Of a stretch of 5,631 nucleotides of DNA, positions 1-5,420 are shown piece by piece. The stretch's first letter is position 1. The number at the start of each line of letters is the position of its first letter. Location: assembly GCA_025450375.1 (NCBI GenBank), contig JANWHO010000064.1, positions 1 to 5,631 of the forward strand, read 5' to 3'. The stretch comes from Chloroflexota bacterium (GTDB taxonomy: Bacteria > Chloroflexota > UBA5177 > JANWHV01). The notes under the pieces are model-generated. The model ran no database searches. It was not told where the DNA came from and saw nothing but the letters and a program-made list of their open reading frames with translations. The position numbers and the translations under genes are program-made.

Positions 1-1094
1 GCCAGACGCGCCACAACGCTCGGGGCCAGGGTGCCGCGCAGGTGGCGGAGCAGGGTTTGCCAGAGAGCCGAAGGGGGGAAGCCGGTGGTCAAGGTGGTGG
101 GAGTGCCATTTGAGTCAACCTCCTTAGTCTCCTCTGGAACCGAGGGCAAGGCACGTCCAGCGGTGACGTGCCCCGGTAGCGTGGGGGGCTGAGCGGGGGA
201 CGATGCGTTTTCCCCACCAGGCTTCCAGGTCGCCGCCAGATCCTCGAGCACCGCCAGCACGTAGGGCACCGGGCGCTCGACATCCGAGGTCAGCGCCGTG
301 ACCGCTTCATCCAGCAACTGGAGCAAGCTGGCGTCGTCGATGCCCCGGACGCGGAGCCGGCGAATCCGCATGGCCGTGGCGGCTGGAGCACGATCACGAC
401 TCCCCAGGCCAAGACCATGCAAACGCCGGATGAGGGGATCTTCCGCGTCCGGCTCGCCAGACCGAGACCTCAACGGCCGAACTCCGGAAGACGGACGAGC
501 CCGAAAAGCTGCTCGTGCCGGTATGCGCTCGTCGATCGTCGGGTCTGGTTCGTTGTGTATTTCAGTTGGTAGGTCTTGATCCCCTGTTGCGGGCCGCGGG
601 GGGGAGCATGGCGCCGATTGCACCGGCTCCCCCGCGCCGGCCTTCACCCTTGCGGCCGAGCGCGGCGACTCTGCCTCGGGTTTCGGTGACGCCCCCTCCT
701 CGGCGGCCGCCGAGAGCCGATCGAGGAGGGGGCCGAGATCGTAGGCGTTGCTGACCTGGGCGCCGGCGGCGCTGTGACGGGGCAAGATCCGGATCAGCCC
801 GCGACGGGCCAGCCCGCTGAGCAAGTGGCGGATCTGGCGTTCGCCGCCGCCCATGGCGCTCCCGAGCGTGGACACGCTTGGGTAGGGCAGCACAGGCTCT
901 TCCCACCAATAGGACCAGATCTGCAACAGTACCACCAGCTCCGTCGCGGTCAGTCCCAGGCGAGCTTGGTGACGAAGCAGCGCGTTCGGCACGGCGGTAA
1001 AGCCTTGTTTGAGGACATCGTGTCGCTTCGTGGATGTCTGGCCGGTCGTGGTGAGGTCTGGTATGTTTCGCGCTTGCGCCGTTGTACATGCCAT
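1..1094 (-). CDS. Winged-helix replication-type protein with C-terminal DnaA-N-like segment (partial, C-terminus off window)
   Basis: The reading frame is open from ATG at 1094 to the window's left edge, giving 364 codons with no stop. The start is supported by AAAGGGGA at 1102-1109, 7 bases upstream. Residues about 30-125 look like a winged-helix DNA-binding domain: GFTAVPNALLR opens it, a helical stretch with IWSYWW follows (59-64), and residues 72-103 (PSVSTLGSAMGGGERQIRHL, then ARRGLIRI) fit a helix-turn-helix plus wing. A Pro/Arg/Glu-rich linker follows (about 130-218), then a helical segment (about 219-290, PLIRRLHGLGLGSRDRA to YVLAVLEDLA). The visible end, 344-364 (LWQTLLRHLRGTLAPSVVARL, minus its last residue), matches the start of a DnaA N-terminal domain. 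Proteins of this layout occur on plasmids of GC-rich bacteria. The gene lies directly downstream of the iteron array and on the same strand as the large rep gene, so a role in replication initiation or its control is inferred. A transcriptional regulator or helicase loader remains possible. I found no convincing promoter. Confidence 0.85.
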   Translation of the reverse strand, partial: MACTTAQARNIPDLTTTGQTSTKRHDVLKQGFTAVPNALLRHQARLGLTATELVVLLQIWSYWWEEPVLPYPSVSTLGSAMGGGERQIRHLLSGLARRGLIRILPRHSAAGAQVSNAYDLGPLLDRLSAAAEEGASPKPEAESPRSAARVKAGAGEPVQSAPCSPPRPATGDQDLPTEIHNEPDPTIDERIPARAAFRARPSSGVRPLRSRSGEPDAEDPLIRRLHGLGLGSRDRAPAATAMRIRRLRVRGIDDASLLQLLDEAVTALTSDVERPVPYVLAVLEDLAATWKPGGENASSPAQPPTLPGHVTAGRALPSVPEETKEVDSNGTPTTLTTGFPPSALWQTLLRHLRGTLAPSVVARL

Positions 1095-1101
1095 CGGCGG
1101 A

Positions 1102-1109
1102 TCCCCTTT
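1102..1109 (-). promoter_or_regulatory. Ribosome binding site of the winged-helix gene
   Basis: On the minus strand this reads AAAGGGGA, 7 bases before ATG at 1092-1094. It decides the start, because the next in-frame candidates downstream lack a comparable purine-rich site. Confidence 0.7.
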
Positions 1110-1198
1110 CCGCGTCGCGCCCGGATTTTCCGGGGCGCGGTTCCGATCCTCGCCAGCATGGCATACCAGCGAACAACCACCTCGGGCCGCGGATCGGG

Positions 1199-1220
1199 CT
1201 AGATCTAGTAGATCTTTTAG
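1199..1220. other. AT-rich palindromic patch, candidate DNA unwinding element
   Basis: The 22 bases from 1199 are about two-thirds A/T in a region otherwise strongly G/C. They contain the 10-bp perfect palindrome CTAGATCTAG (1199-1208) and a second AGATCT at 1210-1215, followed by TTTTAG. The patch lies 24 bp before the first iteron of the phased cluster, where iteron origins usually carry the element melted by the initiator. It could instead be part of a promoter for the gene at 1094, but I could not fit a good -35/-10 pair. Confidence 0.5.
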
Positions 1221-1244
1221 CGGCGAGATTTACTCTGGTGGAGA

Positions 1245-1330
1245 GTCACATCGCGTGGCGGCAAACGTCACAGCCACCGGCGGCATCCGTCACAGCTTAT
1301 GGAGGCCGGGGCGTCACACCGCATGGCGGC
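1245..1330 (+). repeat. Phased cluster of four iterons
   Basis: The four copies start at 1245, 1267, 1289 and 1313, spacings of 22, 22 and 24 bp. About two helical turns between copies would place bound proteins on one face of the DNA. Only the copy at 1313 is an exact consensus match; the other three are degenerate. The cluster is the part of the array nearest the AT-rich patch, so it is the likeliest site of opening-complex assembly. Confidence 0.7.
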
Positions 1331-1436
1331 AAGGCGGGGAAAGCGCGAAGCACGGCGCTACTCCAGGTAGCGATGGGACTGGAGCGCGGGGAACTCAGGG
1401 TGTCACACCAGATGGCGGCAGGCGGGGGACGACCAC

Positions 1437-1464
1437 ATGCATGCATCCCGCCCCGTAGGGGCGG
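1437..1464. repeat. Adjacent palindromes inside the array
   Basis: ATGCATGCAT (1437-1446) is a perfect 10-bp palindrome. One base further, 1448-1464 is a perfect inverted repeat, CCGCCCC and GGGGCGG around GTA. A further nested pair, GTAG and CTAC, spans 1455-1468. The three sit between the iterons at 1402 and 1491. They could be a site for a second origin-binding protein or a cruciform. No T-run follows on either strand, so a terminator is unlikely. Confidence 0.45.
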
Positions 1465-1612
1465 CTACCTCAAGAGAAGCCTGGACCCGCGTCACACCAG
1501 GTGGCGGCGCCGCCGCCTGGCACGTGAAACCGTCACACCGCGTGGCGGCGGGTTCCTGGTGCGTCAGCCGGCTGCGTATCTCACGCGATAAAGGCGGCCT
1601 ATTGGGTTCGTG

Positions 1613-1629
1613 GGCGCCGCGGAGGCGCC
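1613..1629. repeat. Short inverted repeat in the array
   Basis: GGCGCC occurs at 1613-1618 and 1624-1629 with five bases between. Each unit is itself a palindrome. It lies in the widest iteron gap (1550-1658). In such GC-rich DNA this may be chance. Confidence 0.25.
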
Positions 1630-1658
1630 AGCCAACCATGCTTCTTGCCCCTGCTCAC

Positions 1659-1716
1659 GTCACACCGGATGGCGGCGGGAGACCGCATGGCGGCCACCGT
1701 CACACCGCATGGCGGC
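1659..1716 (+). repeat. Second iteron cluster with one decayed copy
   Basis: Copies start at 1659 (one change), 1677 (15 of 18 match, GTCAC lost) and 1699 (exact). The 1677 and 1699 copies are again 22 bp apart, whereas 1659 and 1677 abut at 18 bp. Confidence 0.65.
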
Positions 1717-1903
1717 ACGACACCGGTAGGGGATTCGACGTGAATCACGCGCGGAGCCGTGCCTACCCTGACCACGTACGGCGGCTCTGGGCGTCACACC
1801 GCATGGCGGCGCGCCCTGGCAATGGTGATCCGCGAGCTTGCCGCGCCGCATGGCACCGCCAGAGAACAATTAACGGTCGGGCGTCACACCGGATGGCGGC
1901 GGT

Positions 1904-1918
1904 ACCTCACATTGAGGT
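1904..1918. repeat. Perfect hairpin just beyond the rep stop codon
   Basis: ACCTCA and TGAGGT form a 6-bp perfect stem around a 3-base loop. The hairpin lies 4 bases past the rep stop (minus strand) and 3 bases after the last iteron. It lacks the T-run of an intrinsic terminator. It could be a weak transcription barrier keeping rep transcripts out of the origin, or a protein site. Confidence 0.35.
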
Positions 1919-1922
1919 CTAT

Positions 1923-3749
1923 CTAGTGATCCCTGGATGTCTTGCGCCGGCGTTTCGCGGCGGCGATCTCCAGCCGGCGGCGCGGCGCCAGTTCCGCGTA
2001 CTGCTGGATCACCTTGGATGGCGGAGTGACGACCACGGTGCGGGTGAGCCATTCGGCAAAGACCCGATGGGGATTCTCGTTCTCGGCGAATTTGCCGTAC
2101 TCCCAACTGGCGATCACGTCGTCGGCCTGGAGTTGATCGAGCGCACGCTCGAAATCCTCCATCAGCCGCCGCCGCGATTCCCGGTGGGTGGGAATCTGAA
2201 TCCCAGTACTGTCGAGCAGGGTGCGGATATACCATGGCTGCTCGTAGTTGCCGTGCGCCGCCCGGAAGCGCCAATGCAGCGCCAGGTGCAGACCCAACCG
2301 CATCGCGATCTTCTCCACGCCCTGGTGGGGCTTGTACCGTAGCACCGGGTGCAGGAGCGTGGCGACGTACCGGGTGCCGTCCTCCAGGAGCGGCTTGATC
2401 CACGATGCCGGCGCGACACGGAATGCATAGGGCATTTCCTCGCCAAACAGATTGATCTCGTCCTCCTGCTCGACCTCAAGGAGACGAGAGCGCACCATCA
2501 CGGTCTTTGGCCGGCCCCGGCTGTCGTAGACCTGCTGGGGGCCTCGCAGAAAGATGCCGGACAGGGCCCACACGTCGCGCGCCACCTTTTCCTTCTGGTC
2601 GCGCCGGTACGCGCGCTCGTGCTGCTTGACTCCCTGATAGGCCAGGATCGCGTTCGCGTCCAGCCGCACCTTGGGCAGCCGTGGGTCACCGCCGCTGGTT
2701 TCGGCGAACCAGGCCCCCAGGCAGATCGCGAAGGCCCGAACCTTGTCGTCGTCGAGTTGCAGCACGGCCTTGTAGGAGGCGGCCTCCTCTTCTGGGGTAA
2801 GCGGTGAACGACCGTCCGATGGATGGATGAATACCCGCACCGCCTGGTCCTGATCGGCGCCGTCGCCCGCCTCCTCGTAGTACGGCGGCAGGCCATTCCC
2901 CGGTCGCTGCCAGAGCTGGGGAGCACGGATGGCGCGGAAGGTCAGCGGCAACAGGGTGCTGGACGCGATGGTCAGGGTATCCTGCCCCTGGAGGGGCGAG
3001 ATATAGGTGCTGGGCCTTCCCTGCGAACGGGGTCCTTCCGTCTCGCTCCCGAGCCCGTCAGCCGGCGAGTCCAGCCCCGGCCGCGGCCAGGTAAGCCACT
3101 GCGATGGCTCGTAGATCAGCGCCCGCACGTCCGGTACGCCGTCGAGCAGGGGAAAGCTAGGCGATGCGTCCCAACACAGGGTCTCGCTGTTCACGTAGAG
3201 AGCAAGGTAATGGAGTACCGGCCACGGCGTGTCGGCTACCTGCCGGAGTTCCTCGGCGCGCCATTGTTCCCAGGGAATCAGCTCGTCATCCTTCCGCTCC
3301 TGCAGCTGGGTGGGGAGGGTGAAGGGCGGGGCATCGCCACGGTCAAGCAGACAGGTCACGATCCGTAGCGTGCGTTCAGGTGGAATGGCGGTTCGATCTT
3401 CCCAGACGAAGAGGAGTGCGTTATGGGGCGGAATGCCGGCCTGCTCACCCTGGGCGTTGCGGAGCGCGACGTAGGAACGCCACTGAGCTACGAACACGTC
3501 AACCATATCCATGGCATGCCCGCCCGGCAGCGCGACCTGTTCGATCGCCGCCAGCACGGCCTCGGCGTTCGCCCGCGCGCCGGACGGATCGATCAGGATC
3601 CGTGCTTCGGCCTCGTCCAGTTGCTGGGTGTATGGGCCGGTGTGAGCGGTCAATCCGCCCTCGCCGCAACCGGCGAGCAGCGTGCGCGCGTAGGCGATGA
3701 TCGACCGGGCTTGCCAGGCGATGTTCTCGCCGACGTGCGTGTCGTTCAC
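1923..3749 (-). CDS. Probable plasmid replication initiator protein (608 aa)
   Basis: The frame starts with GTG at 3747-3749 and ends with TAG at 1923-1925, 19 bp beyond the last iteron (1883-1900). An upstream in-frame stop excludes a much longer form. The N-terminal half (about 1-350) shows no motif I can name. The C-terminal region is the informative part: residues 471-500 (RYKPHQGVEKIAMRLGLHLA then LHWRFRAAHG), 503-550 (EQPWYIRTLLDSTGIQI, then a charged helix and LQADDVIASWEY) and 568-583 (LTRTVVVTPPSKVIQQ). This is the winged-helix-like pattern I recall from large-plasmid initiators of Chloroflexota and relatives. A basic tail (590-603, RRRLEIAAAKRRRK) ends the protein. Residues 360-420 (KVRLDANAILAYQGVKQHER onward) may be an earlier DNA-binding segment. 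Initiation of replication through the adjacent iterons is inferred from family resemblance plus location; no catalytic or ATP-binding motif is visible. Confidence 0.85.
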   Translation of the reverse strand: MNDTHVGENIAWQARSIIAYARTLLAGCGEGGLTAHTGPYTQQLDEAEARILIDPSGARANAEAVLAAIEQVALPGGHAMDMVDVFVAQWRSYVALRNAQGEQAGIPPHNALLFVWEDRTAIPPERTLRIVTCLLDRGDAPPFTLPTQLQERKDDELIPWEQWRAEELRQVADTPWPVLHYLALYVNSETLCWDASPSFPLLDGVPDVRALIYEPSQWLTWPRPGLDSPADGLGSETEGPRSQGRPSTYISPLQGQDTLTIASSTLLPLTFRAIRAPQLWQRPGNGLPPYYEEAGDGADQDQAVRVFIHPSDGRSPLTPEEEAASYKAVLQLDDDKVRAFAICLGAWFAETSGGDPRLPKVRLDANAILAYQGVKQHERAYRRDQKEKVARDVWALSGIFLRGPQQVYDSRGRPKTVMVRSRLLEVEQEDEINLFGEEMPYAFRVAPASWIKPLLEDGTRYVATLLHPVLRYKPHQGVEKIAMRLGLHLALHWRFRAAHGNYEQPWYIRTLLDSTGIQIPTHRESRRRLMEDFERALDQLQADDVIASWEYGKFAENENPHRVFAEWLTRTVVVTPPSKVIQQYAELAPRRRLEIAAAKRRRKTSRDH

Positions 3750-3756
3750 CAGAGCG

Positions 3757-3763
3757 CCTCTTC
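3757..3763 (-). promoter_or_regulatory. Ribosome binding site of the rep gene
   Basis: On the minus strand this is GAAGAGG, 7 bases before the GTG start at 3749. It supports GTG over nearby alternatives such as the CTG one codon upstream. Confidence 0.6.
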
Positions 3764-3862
3764 GGGCCGTACTCGGTCGGCCGATCCGGCCGTCCCGAGA
3801 TGTACCCTATGCACCAGGATCGGAAACCACTGGGCGGCAATGCCCCTGACGGAGAGGATCTC

Positions 3863-3880
3863 GCTCAATCGCATGGCGGT
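3863..3880 (+). promoter_or_regulatory. Degenerate iteron upstream of rep, candidate autoregulatory operator
   Basis: The 10-base core CGCATGGCGG (3870-3879) is identical to the iteron core and in the same orientation; the full 18-mer matches at 12 positions and lacks GTCAC. It lies about 115 bp upstream of the rep start, beside a possible -10 (TACAGT, minus strand). Iteron initiators often repress their own promoters through sites related to the iterons. This may instead be a chance match to a GC-rich word. Confidence 0.35.
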
Positions 3881-3915
3881 TACTGTACCCCGAACAGCCT
3901 GGTTTTCACAGAGCG

Positions 3916-3924
3916 TTATGCACG
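3916..3924 (+). promoter_or_regulatory. DnaA-box-like 9-mer
   Basis: TTATGCACG matches the DnaA box TTATNCACA at 8 of 9 positions. A poorer relative, CTATGCACC, starts at 3807 (7 of 9). A single near match in about 550 bp can be chance. Confidence 0.25.
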
Positions 3925-4024
3925 GGGCCGTTTTCCGGAGCTGCCCAGGAGCAGGGCGTATTGGCCGGATCCCGTGGTGAACTACGCATCGTTCCTGGAA
4001 TCAATTCCGGCAACCATTCGATTG

Positions 4025-4064
4025 TGCCCTACCCCGGCACCCCTCCGCGACGGGGGTAGGCACA
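4025..4064. repeat. Long imperfect inverted repeat
   Basis: GTGCC(C)TACCCC on the left pairs with GGGGTAGGCAC on the right: an 11-bp stem with one bulged C and a loop of about 17 bases. It lies some 75 bp upstream of the -35 at 4137. There is no T-run on either side, so it is more likely a regulator site or an accidental stem than an intrinsic terminator. Confidence 0.4.
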
Positions 4065-4088
4065 TGGGCGGGACGGCTCCATGCCAGA

Positions 4089-4102
4089 CCGTCGGTCGAC
4101 GG
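4089..4102. promoter_or_regulatory. Dyad upstream of the promoter, candidate operator
   Basis: CCGTCG and CGACGG form perfect 6-bp arms around GT, ending 34 bases before the -35. A smaller dyad, GGGC-CAT-GCCC, abuts the -35 at 4126-4136. Either could bind a regulator of the sugar-acid-type gene; no regulator gene is in the window. Confidence 0.35.
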
Positions 4103-4136
4103 GTCAGGGACAGCCCACCGTGACCGGGCCATGCCC

Positions 4137-4165
4137 TTGACAGGCGGGAGCGGTCTGCGTATGCT
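4137..4165 (+). promoter_or_regulatory. Sigma-70-type promoter for the enolase-family gene
   Basis: The -35 is TTGACA (4137-4142), a perfect match. After a 17-base spacer comes the -10 TATGCT (4160-4165), four of six matches including the key T-A and final T. Transcription would start near 4172, leaving a leader of about 120 bases before ATG at 4295. The leader shows no riboswitch I recognise. Confidence 0.65.
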
Positions 4166-4294
4166 CTGAAAGAACGGTTCCGGTTTCGATTGCTGAACGG
4201 CGTCAATGGCCCAGCAGAGGCAGGAGCCGGCGCCGCGACGCTCTGCCCGTGGTGCGTTGGTTTCATGTGCCGTGTGGCGAGGGAACAAGAGGCT

Positions 4295-5407
4295 ATGGAT
4301 ACAATCGAGAGCATTGAGGTGATCCCAGTCCGCGTGCCCCTGGAGCGCCTGTATCGCGGCAGCTTCTACCGCATGCGCACCCGTTGCACCCTGATCACCC
4401 GCATTCGGACCAGCGACGGGATCGTCGGCGAAGCCTATAACGGCGATACCGACGACGAGCAGGCGCTGATCATGGCGATCATTCGTGACGAGATGGCGCC
4501 GGGGTTGATCGGGCGGGACGCCTGTAACATCGAGGGCGCATGGGAAGCGATGCTGCCGCCCAGCTACGATCAGCTGCGCGACCGGCGCCTGGCGATGCAG
4601 GCCACCGCCTGCATCGACTCCGCCCTGTGGGATGCCTTCGGCAAACGCACCGGGCAGCCGTTATACCGTCTCTGGGGGGGCTATCGGGACGCGGTCCCCG
4701 CCATCGGGATCGGCGGCTACTACGGCCATAGCGACGACGAGATGCGCAATGAGGTACGGTTCTTCATGGATCAAGGGTTCCGCGGCATGAAGTTCAAGAT
4801 TGGCGGCACGACGCCGGAGGAGGACGCGCGCCGCCTGCGGGTGGCCCGCGACTTCGCCGGCCCCTCCTTCGTGTTGATCTGCGACGCCAACCAGGGCTAC
4901 ACCACCGCGCAGGCGGTTGCCTTCTGCCGGTTGGTGGAGGACGTGGGCTTGCGCTGGTTCGAGGAGCCTTGCCGCTGGTACAACGATCGTCTCGGCATGC
5001 GCGACGTGCGCCTGATCACCGGCATCCCGGTCGCCGCCGGCCAGAGCGAGTTGACCCGCGTCGGGGCGCGCGACCTGATCGTGGATGGGGCGATCGACGT
5101 CTGTAACTACGATTCCTCATGGGGCGGCGGCCCCACCGAATGGCGGCGAGTGGCGGCGATCGCCATGGCCTATGACGTGCAGATGGCCCACCACGAGGAG
5201 TCGCAGATCTCTCTCCATCTTCTGGCCTCGATTCCGCATGGCACCTACGCGGAATGCTTCACGCCGCAGCGCGACCCCATCTACTGGAACATGCTGGCCA
5301 ATCGGTCCCAGTGCCGCGAGGGGTTGATGCCCGTCCCGGATCGGCCCGGCTTCGGCTGGGAACTTGACCCCGACTACATCGCCAAGTATCGCGTTGAGGC
5401 GCCGTGA
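4295..5407 (+). CDS. Mandelate racemase/muconate lactonizing enzyme family protein, probable acid-sugar dehydratase or racemase
   Basis: This is a complete 370-residue enolase-superfamily enzyme of usual length. ATG at 4295 is chosen because the protein then begins MDTIESIEVIPVRVPL, the usual family N-terminus, and GAGGGA lies 10 bases upstream; in-frame starts at 4265 (ATG) and 4190 (TTG) would add atypical residues. The N-terminal capping domain spans about 1-130 and the barrel about 130-350. Landmarks line up with mandelate racemase at identical spacing: the KxK base motif K166/K168 (GMKFKIGG), metal ligands D197 (CDANQGY) and E223 (WFEEP), the Asp-His dyad D273 and H300, and E320 (YAECF). 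The third metal-ligand position is Q250 (AAGQSE), with E252 two residues on. Known family reactions abstract the proton alpha to a carboxylate, giving racemisation or dehydration of hydroxy or sugar acids in the cytosol; the substrate cannot be read from the sequence. It is probably the first gene of an operon with the gene at 5421. Confidence 0.93.
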   Translation: MDTIESIEVIPVRVPLERLYRGSFYRMRTRCTLITRIRTSDGIVGEAYNGDTDDEQALIMAIIRDEMAPGLIGRDACNIEGAWEAMLPPSYDQLRDRRLAMQATACIDSALWDAFGKRTGQPLYRLWGGYRDAVPAIGIGGYYGHSDDEMRNEVRFFMDQGFRGMKFKIGGTTPEEDARRLRVARDFAGPSFVLICDANQGYTTAQAVAFCRLVEDVGLRWFEEPCRWYNDRLGMRDVRLITGIPVAAGQSELTRVGARDLIVDGAIDVCNYDSSWGGGPTEWRRVAAIAMAYDVQMAHHEESQISLHLLASIPHGTYAECFTPQRDPIYWNMLANRSQCREGLMPVPDRPGFGWELDPDYIAKYRVEAP

Positions 5408-5420
5408 ATAGCCGGATGCG

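Larger units (their letters stand above)
1245..1900 (+). repeat. Iteron array, 18-bp direct repeats
   Basis: The consensus is GTCACACCGCATGGCGGC. Copies start at 1245, 1267, 1289, 1313, 1402, 1491, 1532, 1659, 1677, 1699, 1793 and 1883, all in the same orientation. Exact consensus copies are at 1313, 1699 and 1793. Those at 1659 and 1883 have G at position 10; 1532 has G at position 11; 1402 and 1491 read CCAG in the centre; 1245 has two changes. Copies at 1267 and 1289 keep the GTCACA start but have diverged centres, and 1677 keeps the 3' part but has lost GTCAC. The ends GTCACA and GGCGGC are the most constant parts. The right part, CCGC-ATG-GCGG, is an inverted repeat with 3-base spacing, suggesting a partly symmetric protein site. 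Such repeats are binding sites for a plasmid initiator; the gene at 1923-3749 is the leading candidate. Confidence 0.88.
1095..1922. other. Probable iteron-type replication origin (oriV)
   Basis: This is 828 bp without a convincing gene between two replication-type genes. It holds an AT-rich, palindromic patch, an 18-bp direct repeat present about a dozen times in one orientation, several short palindromes, and a hairpin just beyond the rep stop. This matches the known plan of theta-replicating iteron plasmids: rep gene, iterons and an AT-rich unwinding element. Several open frames cross the region, but they are built from the repeats and encode low-complexity His/Arg/Gly-rich text. I saw no match to TTATCCACA in this stretch. 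The origin function is inferred from organisation. Confidence 0.8.
3750..4294. promoter_or_regulatory. Divergent intergenic region between rep and the enolase-family gene
   Basis: This is 545 bp with no gene I can support. Open frames exist on both strands but encode no recognisable protein and have no good ribosome binding sites. The rep-proximal half carries an iteron-like core and a DnaA-box-like 9-mer. The other half carries two dyads and a strong promoter reading toward 4295. A possible weak -10 for rep, TACAGT on the minus strand (3883-3888), abuts the iteron-like core, but its -35 is poor. Confidence 0.6.

Noticed and set aside
562..1176. A minus-strand open frame of about 200 codons
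   Set aside because: It overlaps the winged-helix gene in another frame, is Arg/Pro/Gly-rich, and has none of that gene's recognisable domain pattern.
1581..1598. TCACGCG to AAGGCGGC, a possible decayed iteron in the 1550-1658 gap
   Set aside because: It needs a one-base gap and the centre does not match.
1768..1785. Possible decayed iteron ending GGCGGC
   Set aside because: Only about 10 of 18 positions match, and the start GTCACA is lost; not distinguishable from GC-rich background.
1841..1860. Iteron-core-like CCGCATGGCACC
   Set aside because: The conserved 3' end GGCGGC and the start GTCACA are both missing.
1245..1900. CRISPR array
   Set aside because: The repeats are 18 bp, drift in sequence, and are separated by anything from 0 to about 110 bases; no uniform spacers and no cas-like gene are present.
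2008..2025. Iteron-like 18-mer inside the rep 3' end (13 of 18 matches, including GGATGGCGG)
   Set aside because: It encodes the VTPPSKV segment of rep, which looks conserved in the family, so the match may be coincidental; not counted in the array.
1437..2342. A plus-strand open frame of about 300 codons across the iterons and the rep 3' end
   Set aside because: Its first half is iteron text read as His/Thr/Trp/Arg-rich repeats and its second half is the antisense of the conserved rep C-terminus; no family resemblance.
4025..4064. Intrinsic terminator
   Set aside because: The stem is strong but no T-run follows on either strand, and no gene ends nearby.
3800..4123. Plus-strand open frame of 107 codons in the intergenic region
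   Set aside because: No ribosome binding site or recognisable sequence; its codons lack the third-position G/C bias of the real genes.
4190..4294. Longer N-terminus for the enolase-family enzyme from TTG 4190 or ATG 4265
   Set aside because: The added residues are Ala/Gly/Cys-rich and unlike the family; the family start pattern begins exactly at ATG 4295, which has GAGGGA upstream.
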